Shown here in pieces: positions 1 through 7,283 of a stretch of 15,036 bases of DNA (its first letter is position 1; every line of letters starts with the position of its first letter). A model generated the notes under the pieces. That model was given only the letters and a program-made list of their open reading frames with translations, was not told where the DNA came from and did no database searches. The stretch is taken from positions 1 through 15,036 of the forward strand of contig FR892240.1 in NCBI GenBank assembly GCA_000433115.1. Direction: 5' to 3'. The translations under genes and the position numbers were made by a program. The stretch is from Ruminococcus sp. CAG:382. Its GTDB lineage: Bacteria; Bacillota; Clostridia; Oscillospirales; CAG-382.

Positions 1-26
1 TGCGCTTTTGAATTTTTTGATTATTT

Positions 27-55
27 ATTATAACACAAACGCTCGTTCTTTTCAA
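27..55 (-). promoter_or_regulatory. Sigma-A-type promoter firing out of the left edge
   Basis: Read on the minus strand, TTGAAA (50-55) and TATAAT (27-32) are separated by exactly 17 nt. It lies downstream of the rpsI terminator, so it should start a separate transcript whose gene is left of the window. Nothing in positions 1-110 encodes a protein that I recognise. Confidence 0.6.
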
Positions 56-105
56 TCCTTCAAAGACGAAGCTCATTATCTGCATCAGTCCTTGCCGGCA
101 ATGAC

Positions 106-139
106 AAAAAGCTGCGGCAGGTATTGCTCCTGCCGCAGC
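106..139 (-). terminator. Intrinsic terminator of rplM-rpsI
   Basis: Positions 111-120 (GCTGCGGCAG) and 130-139 (CTGCCGCAGC) form a perfect 10-bp GC-rich stem around a 9-nt loop. On the minus strand the stem is followed by five Ts (106-110). It lies about 55 nt after the rpsI stop codon. Confidence 0.9.
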
Positions 140-193
140 CGATTGAACTGCAATATTCTTTTCGTGATAAAACAGCCTTGAAAATACAGCCGA

Positions 194-598
194 TTATCTC
201 TTGGAGAACTGGCTTGCGCGACGTGCGGCTTTGAGACCGTACTTCTTTCTTTCCTTCATACGAGGGTCACGGGTAAGGAGACCGGCTTTCTTGAGAGCAA
301 GACGGTATTCTTCGTTTGCCTGAAGGAGAGCGCGTGCAACGCCGTGTCTGACAGCGCCTGCCTGACCGCTGATGCCGCCGCCCTTGACGGTGCAGATGAT
401 ATCGAACTTGCCGTCGGTGCCGGTTATTGCGAAGGGCTGACGGACGATCATTTTCAGGGTTTCGATTCCGAAATAATCGTCGATGTTTCTGCCGTTGATG
501 GAGATGTCGCCCGAGCCGGGGACGAGACGTACTCTTGCGATGGAGAACTTACGCCTGCCGGTGCCGTAGAAATAAGGTTTTGCGGATGTATAGTTCAT
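194..598 (-). CDS. rpsI: 30S ribosomal protein S9 (uS9)
   Basis: Small-subunit ribosomal protein S9, whose basic C-terminal tail reaches the P-site tRNA on the 30S head. The 134-residue protein matches the usual bacterial length of about 130. Visible family landmarks are the N-terminal YGTGRRK segment (residues 11-17), the GGG-x-SGQAGA-x-RHG core (about residues 73-86), RDPR-x-KERKK-x-GL (about 110-122) and the terminal [10 protein letters not shown] with its conserved final lysine-arginine. The ATG at 598 is preceded by GGAGG (609-613) at 10 nt. It follows rplM after only 17 nt, the conserved bacterial gene order, and both share one promoter and the terminator at 106-139. The stop is TAA at 194-196. 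Confidence 0.98.
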   Translation of the reverse strand: MNYTSAKPYFYGTGRRKFSIARVRLVPGSGDISINGRNIDDYFGIETLKMIVRQPFAITGTDGKFDIICTVKGGGISGQAGAVRHGVARALLQANEEYRLALKKAGLLTRDPRMKERKKYGLKAARRASQFSKR

Positions 599-615
599 TT
601 TATGTTATCCTCCTC

Positions 616-1047
616 TTACTTTACTTCCAGAACGACGGGCTTCTGTGCCTGCTGTTCGTGTTCGGCGCCTCTGTAAACCTTGAGTCTGCCGAGGCTTGCA
701 GCACCGATTTTGTTCTTGGGAAGCATTCCCTTGACGGCAAGCTCAACAGCCATTTCGGGCTTGGTTGCCATAAGGGTGCGATATTTGACGGACTTGAGAC
801 CGCCGACATATCCGGTGTGATGATAATACATCTTCTGGTCGAGCTTCTTGCCGGTGAGGACGATCTTTTCGGCATTGATAACAACGACGCATTCGCCGCA
901 ATCGACGTGAGGAGTGTATTCGGGACGGTGTTTGCCGTTCAGAACGGTAGCTGCCGCGACAGCGACATTACCGAGAGTCTTGCCTGCGGCGTCGATCACG
1001 TACCAGCCGCGGACAATGGCTTCTTTTTTTGCCATGGTTGTGGACAT
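616..1047 (-). CDS. rplM: 50S ribosomal protein L13 (uL13)
   Basis: Large-subunit ribosomal protein L13, an early 50S assembly protein that binds 23S rRNA. The 143 residues match the family length. Landmarks are [15 protein letters not shown] (about residues 13-27), [16 protein letters not shown] (about 37-52), [15 protein letters not shown] (about 54-68), [12 protein letters not shown] and the C-terminal VKGMLPKNK ... LKVY motif. I chose the ATG at 1047 because GGAGG (1056-1060) stands 8 nt upstream; the internal Met at residue 5 has no site of its own. It is the first gene of the rplM-rpsI operon. The promoter lies so close that the 5' leader is only about 30 nt, leaving no space for the structured L13 autoregulatory leader known in other Firmicutes. 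Confidence 0.98.
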   Translation of the reverse strand: MSTTMAKKEAIVRGWYVIDAAGKTLGNVAVAAATVLNGKHRPEYTPHVDCGECVVVINAEKIVLTGKKLDQKMYYHHTGYVGGLKSVKYRTLMATKPEMAVELAVKGMLPKNKIGAASLGRLKVYRGAEHEQQAQKPVVLEVK

Positions 1048-1084
1048 TATTTGTTCCTCCGATAATTATTTAACGTACTCCGCT

Positions 1085-1112
1085 ATTATATCAGAAATTT
1101 TCGGCTTGTCAA
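1085..1112 (-). promoter_or_regulatory. Promoter of rplM-rpsI
   Basis: On the minus strand a perfect TTGACA (1107-1112) and a perfect TATAAT (1085-1090) are separated by 16 nt. Transcription should start near 1078, giving a leader of about 30 nt before rplM. Confidence 0.85.
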
Positions 1113-1216
1113 TACCTTTTGACGAATTTCTTTGAGATTTTTTCGTTTTCGTCGCTTTTTTCTCGCAAAAGCTCGTTTTTTCTCCGCTTTTATGAATCGC
1201 AAAGTCACATTTGCTC

Positions 1217-1245
1217 TTGCAAAGCGCCTTTCGATGTGGTATCAT
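1217..1245 (+). promoter_or_regulatory. Promoter of the ttcA-like gene
   Basis: TTGCAA (1217-1222) and TATCAT (1240-1245) are separated by 17 nt, about 36 nt before the start codon. A second possible -10 (TATAAT, 1252-1257) has no good -35 partner. The promoter is divergent from that of rplM. Confidence 0.6.
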
Positions 1246-1280
1246 TATCGTTATAATCCGGGTGAAAAGAGCAATGGAAT

Positions 1281-2003
1281 ATGAGACGTTTTTCAACGAT
1301 ACAACCGCTCGTCGGACTTATGCGGCGGGCAATCGACAAATATGATATGATAAGTGAAGGTGAACGTATTGCGGTAGGAGTGAGCGGCGGCAAGGACAGT
1401 CTGACGCTGCTTTGCGCACTGAGATTGCTTTCGGAATTCCATCCGAAGCATTTCACCGTGACCGCCATCACGCTTGACACGGGGCTTCCCGGTGCCGACC
1501 TTGCGCCGATACGCCGCCTCTGCGAGGAGACCGAAACGGAGCTTATCGTTTCCGAATACGAAATATACAAAATAGTTTTCGAAATACGCAGGGAAAAAAA
1601 TCCCTGCTCCCTCTGTGCCAACCTGCGACGCGGCGCGCTCAACAGCGTCGCCGTCGAAAACGGGATTCGCAAGATCGCGCTCGGGCATCATAAGGACGAC
1701 GCGGTCGAGACGTTTTTCATGAATTTATATAATGAAGGACGCATCGGTTGCTTCTCGCCCGTGACGCACCTTGACCGCAAGGATGTGTACCTGATCAGAC
1801 CAATGATATACGTCCCGGAAAAGGAAATAAAGCATTTCGTGAAATCCGAGGGCATCGAGGTGCTCCCCAAATACTGCCCCGCCGACGGAAATACCGAGCG
1901 CGAGCGCGTAAAACAGGATCTTGCGGAGCGTGAACGCACCGACCATGGTTTCAAGGACAGGATATTCGGCGCGATAGAACGCGGTATCTGGATGAACTCC
2001 TGA
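1281..2003 (+). CDS. ttcA: TtcA-family tRNA 2-thiocytidine synthetase (PP-loop ATPase)
   Basis: PP-loop (N-type) ATP pyrophosphatase of the TtcA/TilS superfamily. TtcA adenylates and thiolates cytidine 32 of tRNA using a [4Fe-4S] cluster. The protein is 240 residues. The PP-loop is SGGKDS at residues 35-40, the CxxC pair is C109/C112 inside CSLCANLRRG, and GHHKDD is at 135-140. C199 in the KYCPADGNTERE segment can be the third cluster ligand, so the E. coli-type three-cysteine arrangement is preserved. This separates it from TilS, which lacks these cysteines. The ATG at 1281 has only a weak ribosome binding site, and the next Met (1320) has none, so the longer start is kept. The exact modified base is inferred from the family. 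A decayed small gene follows immediately. Confidence 0.88.
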   Translation: MRRFSTIQPLVGLMRRAIDKYDMISEGERIAVGVSGGKDSLTLLCALRLLSEFHPKHFTVTAITLDTGLPGADLAPIRRLCEETETELIVSEYEIYKIVFEIRREKNPCSLCANLRRGALNSVAVENGIRKIALGHHKDDAVETFFMNLYNEGRIGCFSPVTHLDRKDVYLIRPMIYVPEKEIKHFVKSEGIEVLPKYCPADGNTERERVKQDLAERERTDHGFKDRIFGAIERGIWMNS

Positions 2004-2019
2004 AACGGAGGCGATGCCG

Positions 2020-2229
2020 ATGAGCAAGTATTCGCTTTTGTGAGAATATGTCAAAAGCAACGGCAAAGGCTTAATGAAGCTGATTTTCGATGCAATCGGA
2101 GATATCCTTGACCATTCCTTGACGCGTATATACAGTATGAAAAACGCACCTTCCGCTATCTCGGCAGGAAGTGAATTAATGCATACGGTATACATTCCGA
2201 TGCATATTTATACGCGATTTACTGCATAA
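2020..2229 (+). pseudogene. Decayed small gene with an in-frame TGA
   Basis: A strong ribosome binding site (GGAGG, 2007-2011) lies 8 nt before an ATG at 2020. The frame reads MSKYSLL, then TGA (2041-2043), then continues open as EYVKSNGKG ... LIFDAIGDILDHSL to a TAA at 2227-2229. This resembles a small Clostridia hypothetical protein family that I recall from memory as MSKY-x-PLWEYV ... LTFDEI ... IDHSFL. In that family the eighth codon is usually Trp, so the TGA looks like TGG turned into a stop. The middle and C-terminus also look shortened or scrambled, which argues for decay rather than recoding. It directly follows the ttcA-like gene on the same strand and was probably cotranscribed with it. 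Family assignment is inference. The 3' end overlaps the TGCATA array. Confidence 0.45.
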
Positions 2230-2272
2230 ATATGCATAATTGATGCATAAAACATCAATACGCATTCATGCG
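2180..2272 (+). promoter_or_regulatory. Helically phased TGCATA operator array (ArgR-box-like)
   Basis: TGCATA occurs at 2180, 2201, 2223, 2233 and 2244, that is at spacings of 21, 22, 10 and 11 bp, all whole or double helical turns. The central copy forms the imperfect palindrome TGCATAAATATGCA (2223-2236), with 5-bp arms around 4 AT pairs. That is the geometry of an ARG box (TGNAT-N4-ATNCA), and the 21-bp repeat matches paired ARG boxes. A related CGCAT-TC-ATGCG palindrome ends the array (2261-2272). It lies 40-130 bp before the -35 of an amino acid importer, so arginine-repressor control is plausible but not proven. Confidence 0.55.
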
Positions 2273-2309
2273 ACCCTAAAATAACTCCGATATTTGTACA
2301 ATTTGCGTA

Positions 2310-2338
2310 TTGAATTCGGCGTGCAACGAGCGTATAAT
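2310..2338 (+). promoter_or_regulatory. Promoter of the amino acid ABC importer
   Basis: TTGAAT (2310-2315) and TATAAT (2333-2338) are separated by 17 nt, giving a start near 2345 and a leader of about 33 nt before the binding-protein gene. Confidence 0.75.
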
Positions 2339-2377
2339 TATTCCATAATCATTCACAACGAAAAAGAGGAAGAAAAA

Positions 2378-3151
2378 ATGAAAAAAATACTGATCGCGCT
2401 CGTGGCAATCCTGATGGTATTGCCCGTGATGCTCGCTGCCTGTGGCAAGAGCGAAAAAACACTTGAAGACATCAAAAAAGCCGGCACCATCACAATGGCA
2501 ACCTGCAGCGGCTTCGAACCCTTTGAAATTCTCGGCACCGACGGCAAAGTGACCGGCGTTGATGTCGATATCGCACAGGCAATTGCCGATTACCTCGGCG
2601 TAAAGCTCGAAATCGCCGATGTTGATTTCGATTCCATCGTTCCCGGCGTACAGTCCGGCAAGTTCGATCTCGGCGTTGCCGGAATCACCGCAGATGATAC
2701 AAGACGTAAAAACGTCGATTTCTCCGCGGATTACTACTACGCAAGCCAGGCAATAATCATCCTTTCGACAAACACGACGATTACCTCTGCCGAAGACGTC
2801 AAGAAACTGACCGTCGGCGTACAGAAGGGCACCACCGGCGCAAGCTACTGCGAAAAAAACGGCATCAAATACAATTCCTATGACAACGGCGCCGCAGCTT
2901 GTCTCGCACTTGAAGGCGGCAAGGTCGACGCAGTCATAATCGACAAAGTCCCCGCGACCAAGCACGTGGAAGCAGGCGAAGGCAAGTACAAGCTTCTTGA
3001 CGAGCCGCTTACCAAGGAAAACTATGCGATCGCCATCGCAAAGGAAAACAAGGAACTCAAGGACGCAGTTGACGCGGTTCTCAAGCAGCTCACCGAATCC
3101 GGCAAGCTTTATGAGATCTTCGACAAATATAACCTTGAATACGATAAATAA
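2378..3151 (+). CDS. Amino acid ABC transporter substrate-binding lipoprotein (SBP family 3)
   Basis: Membrane-anchored receptor of a polar amino acid ABC importer. The open frame extends upstream to 2294, but the real start is the ATG at 2378. It has AGAGGA (2365-2370) 7 nt upstream and begins a lipoprotein signal peptide (MKKILIALVA ... LAAC) with the lipidated Cys at residue 22; the mature protein runs from there to residue 257. Family-3 signatures are FEPFE (46-50), GVDVDIA (60-66), the DxxxPGVQSGKFD segment (85-97), Arg109/Arg110, expected to hold the ligand alpha-carboxylate, GTTG (151-154) and Asp189, expected to hold the alpha-amino group. The exact ligand cannot be read reliably. The ArgR-box-like array upstream makes arginine or another basic amino acid a reasonable guess. 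The stop codon overlaps the permease start (TAATG). Confidence 0.92.
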   Translation: MKKILIALVAILMVLPVMLAACGKSEKTLEDIKKAGTITMATCSGFEPFEILGTDGKVTGVDVDIAQAIADYLGVKLEIADVDFDSIVPGVQSGKFDLGVAGITADDTRRKNVDFSADYYYASQAIIILSTNTTITSAEDVKKLTVGVQKGTTGASYCEKNGIKYNSYDNGAAACLALEGGKVDAVIIDKVPATKHVEAGEGKYKLLDEPLTKENYAIAIAKENKELKDAVDAVLKQLTESGKLYEIFDKYNLEYDK

Positions 3152-3852
3152 TGTTTGATTTCATTACCGAATGGCTTCGGCAGCTCCATTCGACCTTCAT
3201 CGAAACGGGCTACTGGGAGTTCATATTCATCGGACTCGGAAACACTCTGCTGATAACCGTCGGCGCCGTGGCGATCGGCTTTCTGCTCGGCACATTTGTA
3301 GCGATCGGCAAATACGCCGCCGCTCATAACCGCAGGCTGAAATTCATCGATGTAATCTGCAATGTCTACCTCGCCGTGATACGCGGCACCCCTGTCACCG
3401 TGCAGCTCATGATAATGTTCTTCATAATCTTCGCCTCCGTGAAGGAAGGACTTTGGGTCGCAATACTCACCTTCGGCATAAATTCCGGCGCATATACAGC
3501 CGAAATAATCCGCAGCGGTATATCCTCCATCGATCCCGGACAGGAAGAAGCGGGCAGATCGCTGGGACTTTCGTCGGCACAGACCATGATGACAATAATT
3601 CTCCCGCAGGCGATAAAGAACATACTCCCCGCCATCGGCAATGAAATGATTGCACTTCTGAAGGAAACGTCGGTTGCCGGATACGTTTCTGTCCGTGACC
3701 TGACGAAGATGGGCAGTATAATACAGACACAGACCTACGATGCGTTCAACCCGATACTTCTTGTCGCGGCAATATACCTCGTGTTGGTTCTCGGTCTGAC
3801 CAAACTGCTGTCGGTCTTTGAGAGGAGGTTCAAAAAAAGTGATAGAAGTTAA
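3151..3852 (+). CDS. Amino acid ABC transporter permease (HisM/GlnP type)
   Basis: Membrane subunit of the importer, 233 residues, as expected for this family. Hydrophobic segments lie around residues 24-52, 85-110 and 200-220. Family landmarks are [10 protein letters not shown] (77-86), the EAA loop contacting the ATPase ([12 protein letters not shown] ... ILPQA, 133-154) and KETSVAG (171-177). No convincing ribosome binding site precedes the ATG at 3151. It overlaps the stop of the binding-protein gene by one base (TAATG), so translation is probably coupled to the upstream gene. The 3' end carries the AGGAGG of the ATPase gene and overlaps that gene by 14 nt. Only one permease gene is present, so the channel is presumably a homodimer. 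Confidence 0.95.
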   Translation: MFDFITEWLRQLHSTFIETGYWEFIFIGLGNTLLITVGAVAIGFLLGTFVAIGKYAAAHNRRLKFIDVICNVYLAVIRGTPVTVQLMIMFFIIFASVKEGLWVAILTFGINSGAYTAEIIRSGISSIDPGQEEAGRSLGLSSAQTMMTIILPQAIKNILPAIGNEMIALLKETSVAGYVSVRDLTKMGSIIQTQTYDAFNPILLVAAIYLVLVLGLTKLLSVFERRFKKSDRS

Positions 3853-4570
3853 GAAGCTCTGCAAGGATTTCAACGGCGGAGAGCTGAAGGTGCTGAAAAG
3901 CATCGACTACTCCATCGAAAAGGGCGAAAAGATTGTAATAATCGGACCGTCCGGCAGCGGCAAATCGACTTTTCTCCGTTGCCTGAACCTGCTTGAAACA
4001 CCCACCTCCGGCGAGGTGTGGTTTGAAAACGTGCTGATCAACAGCAAAAAGACGGATATAAACCTCATCCGCCGCAAGATGGGCATGGTGTTCCAGCATT
4101 TCAACCTGTTCCCGCATAAAACGGTGCAGCAGAATATAACTCTTGCCCCCGTGAAGCTCGGACTGATGAGCAGGGAAGAGGCGGAGGAGGAAGCACTGAA
4201 GCTGCTTGCCCGCGTCGGACTTGCCGATAAGGCGGACGCGTACCCCGCACAGCTTTCGGGCGGACAGAAGCAGCGTATCGCCATAGTGCGTTCGCTTGCC
4301 ATGAAGCCGGATGTGATGCTTTTTGACGAGCCGACCTCGGCGCTCGACCCCGAAATGGTGGGCGAGGTGCTGGAGGTAATGAAGGAGCTTGCCGAAATGG
4401 GCATGACGATGGTCGTGGTGACCCATGAAATGGGCTTTGCGCGCGAGGTTGCGAGCAAGGTACTGTTCATGGACGGCGGACAGATTCTTGAGGAGAACAC
4501 TCCGAAGGAATTCTTCGCGTCGCCGAAGAACGCCCGCCTCTGCGACTTCCTGAATAAGGTGATCGCATAA
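3839..4570 (+). CDS. glnQ: Amino acid ABC transporter ATP-binding protein (GlnQ/HisP type)
   Basis: Cytoplasmic ATPase that powers the importer, 243 residues. The frame is open from a TTG at 3818, but I chose the GTG at 3839 because AGGAGG (3823-3828) stands 10 nt before it and the protein then begins [11 protein letters not shown] as in its family. Walker A is GPSGSGKST (36-44), the Q-loop is Gln86, the signature is LSGGQ (139-143), Walker B is VMLFDE (159-164) and the H-loop is His196. The signature continues [11 protein letters not shown] instead of the commoner QQRVAIARALA, a conservative change. It is the last gene of the three-gene operon. The symbol marks the family only; the transported amino acid is not shown to be glutamine. 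Confidence 0.95.
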   Translation: MIEVKKLCKDFNGGELKVLKSIDYSIEKGEKIVIIGPSGSGKSTFLRCLNLLETPTSGEVWFENVLINSKKTDINLIRRKMGMVFQHFNLFPHKTVQQNITLAPVKLGLMSREEAEEEALKLLARVGLADKADAYPAQLSGGQKQRIAIVRSLAMKPDVMLFDEPTSALDPEMVGEVLEVMKELAEMGMTMVVVTHEMGFAREVASKVLFMDGGQILEENTPKEFFASPKNARLCDFLNKVIA

Positions 4571-4612
4571 AAATAACGCAAACCAAGCCTTGAAAAAATA
4601 AAAAAATACCCG

Positions 4613-4646
4613 AAAAAGGAGCCGATTCAACCGAATCGGCTCCTTT
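4613..4646. terminator. Bidirectional terminator between convergent operons
   Basis: Positions 4615-4628 and 4633-4646 form a 14-bp stem with a 4-nt loop (AACC). In the minus direction the GC-rich stem is followed by TTTTT and further T-runs, a strong terminator for the lipoprotein operon, whose last stop codon is at 4655. In the plus direction only a short T-run follows, but the stem lies 45 nt after the ABC ATPase gene and probably serves both. Confidence 0.88.
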
Positions 4647-4654
4647 GCCGTGCT

Positions 4655-6247
4655 TTATCTGTCGGATGCGAAACCGTATTTCTCCAGCCCGACCTTGCCA
4701 AGCAGTGATTCAAATGTTTCCCGGCAACCGTTGCGGGGTTCGAATTCGATCTCGATAATCTTTCCTTCGTAAAGGAACGCAACCGTGTCTCTGCCTACGC
4801 CCCACATATTTGTGCATATCAGGGCGGTGTATTCGCTTCCGCCGACGTTTATCGTTTTGATTTCCGCAGAAGCACATACATGATTGATTTCGTCCTCCGG
4901 CATTTTGTCAAACGGCGTATCCGGACAGCCGAATTTCGACATCGCAAAGCCTTCGATTCCGTATTTGCTGATGTTTGTCGCGTTTTTGCCCTCCGGATAC
5001 ATTGCGTTGATTCTGAACATGCATTCTTTGGTGCTGAAGTCATACCTTATAGCTGTCAATATCGGGATGAAATCTACCTCCACGGGAGGATAATCAAATG
5101 CGTTTTTGGCGTATTCTCCGTTGAGTGTGGGATTGAACACATATCCGTCGCTGAGTATCTGTTCCATGCAGACATAATACGACGGATCGTATAGAGGAGC
5201 GGTGCCGTTTTTGAGCTGCTCATTGATTTCGATGAGCTTATCAACAAGCCCGGATGCATCGTATGCGCCGAAAATGGGGTAGTCCTCAGCCTGACCGTAT
5301 GTGCAATCGGGTGTAGTGGGTGAATCGTCACCCGCCTGCCCGTCGAAATACAGCTTCTCCAGCTTTATTGTGTCAAGAATATCGTCAACGTCGTGTGTTG
5401 CTTTCAACTCATCACTCTTATAATAATATTCAATGAGTATCGGCATACCGTCGCAAATCAATATAAGATTGTTTTCTCCGTCACCTGACGGAAATTTTAA
5501 TGTCTCATAGCTTTGACCGTCAATTACAATGTTGGCCAGAATTCCATTTCTGAACCCAATACCGGCGGTCTCTTTTTCTTGATCTGTCATTTGCGAAATG
5601 GGGCGGTCACTCTTTGAAACGTACATACAATAACCATCGACACCATATTGCGAGATGAGTTGGTTCATGCTTTCGTTGGGATAGGTTATTTGCAGCATTA
5701 CTCGTACATCATCGTCATTTCGACAATAGTATATTGCTGTTACTGACTGATCGCCATCAAAAACCATTTCGATTTTTCCGTGCGCCTCTTCGGGATTGTT
5801 TTCGGCATAAATGCCGTCGACGGACGGATTGAAGATGAAGCCCTGCGCGAGAATTCCGCTGAGAGGCGCGAGATAATCAATGTCCTTCATGTTGAAGTCC
5901 GACGCCTTGTCGCCGTTGATTTTCTCGTTTGCTTCTTTCAGTTTATTGACAAGCTCCGCCGCACTGTGTGCCGAAAAGCGGCGATACGGAAAATCCTCGG
6001 GGTCAATGTGCTGTTCGGGATCTTTGCGACTGACCTCCTCTGACACCGGCTCCGAAATCTCCTCCGAAATCGGCTCGGAAACCTCGGCAAAACTGCTTTC
6101 ATCTTCAAAAGACTGTTCATTCTGCCTTGAAATTTCCGTTTTGCTTATCTCCTGCCCCTCACTGCCGCTTTCAATATCGTCATTGCCGCACGCCGCAAAA
6201 GACATGATTGTAATGATTGCCGTGAACATACAAAGTATCTTTTTCAT
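4655..6247 (-). CDS. Two-domain lipoprotein of unknown function, paralogue of the upstream gene
   Basis: I do not recognise this protein. The frame extends to 6286, but the ATG at 6247 is preferred. It begins a lipoprotein signal (MKKILCMFTA ... SFAAC, Cys20) and has AAGG (6254-6257) 6 nt upstream. After the anchor comes an acidic, Ser/Glu-rich linker (about residues 21-85) with SEPISEEISEPVSEE repeats. Two homologous domains of about 200 residues follow (about 91-302 and 322-526). Shared landmarks are ELV-x-KL near the start, GFIFNPSVDG / GYVFNPTLNG, YGVDGY / YGIEGF, IDGQSYETL / VGGSEYTAL and a closing LEKLYF / LEKYGF. A surface-exposed, extracytoplasmic role is likely. It is the second gene of an operon with its paralogue, and its first 67 codons are nearly identical to that gene. 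Confidence 0.8.
   Translation of the reverse strand: MKKILCMFTAIITIMSFAACGNDDIESGSEGQEISKTEISRQNEQSFEDESSFAEVSEPISEEISEPVSEEVSRKDPEQHIDPEDFPYRRFSAHSAAELVNKLKEANEKINGDKASDFNMKDIDYLAPLSGILAQGFIFNPSVDGIYAENNPEEAHGKIEMVFDGDQSVTAIYYCRNDDDVRVMLQITYPNESMNQLISQYGVDGYCMYVSKSDRPISQMTDQEKETAGIGFRNGILANIVIDGQSYETLKFPSGDGENNLILICDGMPILIEYYYKSDELKATHDVDDILDTIKLEKLYFDGQAGDDSPTTPDCTYGQAEDYPIFGAYDASGLVDKLIEINEQLKNGTAPLYDPSYYVCMEQILSDGYVFNPTLNGEYAKNAFDYPPVEVDFIPILTAIRYDFSTKECMFRINAMYPEGKNATNISKYGIEGFAMSKFGCPDTPFDKMPEDEINHVCASAEIKTINVGGSEYTALICTNMWGVGRDTVAFLYEGKIIEIEFEPRNGCRETFESLLGKVGLEKYGFASDR
6047..6247 (-). repeat. 5' repeat copy A, shared with 7042-7242
   Basis: By my hand alignment, 201 bp covering the first 67 codons of the downstream lipoprotein gene match the same part of the upstream paralogue with about 12 mismatches (about 94%) and no gap. 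The similarity stops at the start codon: the upstream sequences, including the ribosome binding sites, are unrelated. Confidence 0.85.
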
Positions 6248-6270
6248 GTTGCACCTTCGCTTTTTTCGGA

Positions 6271-6299
6271 AGCGAGCCGACTGCAAAAATCGGCTCGCT
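6271..6299 (-). other. Intergenic stem-loop between the paralogous lipoprotein genes
   Basis: AGCGAGCCGA (6271-6280) and TCGGCTCGCT (6290-6299) form a 10-bp stem with a 9-nt loop in the 65-nt gap. In the direction of transcription the stem is followed by an A-run, not a T-run, so it is not an intrinsic terminator. It may be an mRNA processing or stabilising element. Its GAGCCGA/TCGGCTC core recurs in the terminator at 4615-4646. Confidence 0.6.
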
Positions 6300-6312
6300 C
6301 CACCGTCTATGG

Positions 6313-7242
6313 TTATTCTGCTTTGTTCAGATCATACCTGCCGAATTGAATTGCCGCGAGGACATCGTTTGCACCGCACGTCGCTCTGAGATCGAGGTCG
6401 TAATACAGGTAAGATACTATAATGACCTTGCCAGCATACATAAATGTGACCCGACTTGTTCCGTCGTGAAGATTGGTGCCGTAAACGATTGCTTCGCAGG
6501 CTTTTCCGCCAAACTGTACATTCTGAACCTGAATTGAATCAAAGCCGACATCGGCGATTTCCTGTGTTGTATAATCGCTGAGCTTCTTTTCGTTTCCGGC
6601 ATAATACATTCTGAAGCCTTCGATGCCGTGTCTGAGCATCAGTGAATTGATTTCATCGTTTGTGTACGTTACCTGTATGCTTGCGCCGAGCTTCTCGGTT
6701 TCACATTGATATACGATTGAAACGGTGTGATCTTCGTTGAAATACCCTTCGATTGCGCCGTAGTGAAGTTCGGGATCGTTTTCCGCATGAACGCCGTTCA
6801 GAGTGGGATCGAGAATGTATCCTTCCTCAAAGATTTTTCGGAGCGGGGAATAAATCTCTCTGACATTATCGCTCATCTGAGCCGATCCTTCACCGTCGCT
6901 GTTCATGCGTCTCAAAACATCCCTGAACTTTGCCGCAAGGTCGTCAATGTTATGAGTCATAATGAGTTTGTACGATGGATTTTCGTCATAACTCTGCTGC
7001 GGGTCTTCGTGACTGGTCTCGTCCGACACAGGTTCAGAGATCGGCTCCGAAATCTCCTCCGAAACGGGTTCGGAAACCTCGGCAAAACTGCTTTCATCTT
7101 CAAAAGACTGTTCATTCTGTCTTGAAATTTCGGTTTTGCTTATCTCCTGTCCCATACTGCCGCTTTCAATATCGTCATTGCCGCACGCCGCAAAAGACAT
7201 GATTGTAATGATTGCCGTGAACAGACAAAATAGTTTTTTCAT
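6313..7242 (-). CDS. Single-domain lipoprotein of unknown function
   Basis: I do not recognise this protein. Its 309 residues begin with a lipoprotein signal (MKKLFCLFTA ... SFAAC, Cys20), followed by an acidic Ser/Glu-rich linker (about 21-90) with SEPVSEEISEPISEP repeats. One copy follows (about 95-304) of the domain that is present twice in the downstream protein: DDLAAKF, GYILDPTLNGVHAEN, IQVTYTN, HGIEGFRMYY, a GGK segment and a closing IQFGRYDL. The start at 7242 is supported by AGAGGA a few nt upstream. No promoter lies between it and the terminator at 7284-7323, so its expression, and that of the downstream gene, appears to depend on read-through of that leader terminator. Confidence 0.82.
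   Translation of the reverse strand: MKKLFCLFTAIITIMSFAACGNDDIESGSMGQEISKTEISRQNEQSFEDESSFAEVSEPVSEEISEPISEPVSDETSHEDPQQSYDENPSYKLIMTHNIDDLAAKFRDVLRRMNSDGEGSAQMSDNVREIYSPLRKIFEEGYILDPTLNGVHAENDPELHYGAIEGYFNEDHTVSIVYQCETEKLGASIQVTYTNDEINSLMLRHGIEGFRMYYAGNEKKLSDYTTQEIADVGFDSIQVQNVQFGGKACEAIVYGTNLHDGTSRVTFMYAGKVIIVSYLYYDLDLRATCGANDVLAAIQFGRYDLNKAE
7042..7242 (-). repeat. 5' repeat copy B, shared with 6047-6247
   Basis: This is the upstream copy of the near-identical 201-bp segment encoding the lipoprotein signal peptide and linker. Confidence 0.85.
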
Positions 7243-7283
7243 AATTTTCCTCTTCTATGTGAATTAAAAGCGAATTAAAAACG

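Noticed and set aside
2041..2043. In-frame TGA read as Trp or selenocysteine
   Set aside because: TGA terminates other genes in the window, no selenocysteine insertion hairpin is apparent, and the rest of the small frame also looks degraded.
2276..2965. Long minus-strand open frame of 229 codons
   Set aside because: It is antisense to the certain amino acid binding-protein gene and to its promoter, with no ribosome binding site and a Cys/Phe/Gly-rich, family-less sequence.
6271..6299. Hairpin as a terminator between the lipoprotein genes
   Set aside because: No T-run follows the stem on either strand, so it is kept only as a stem-loop.
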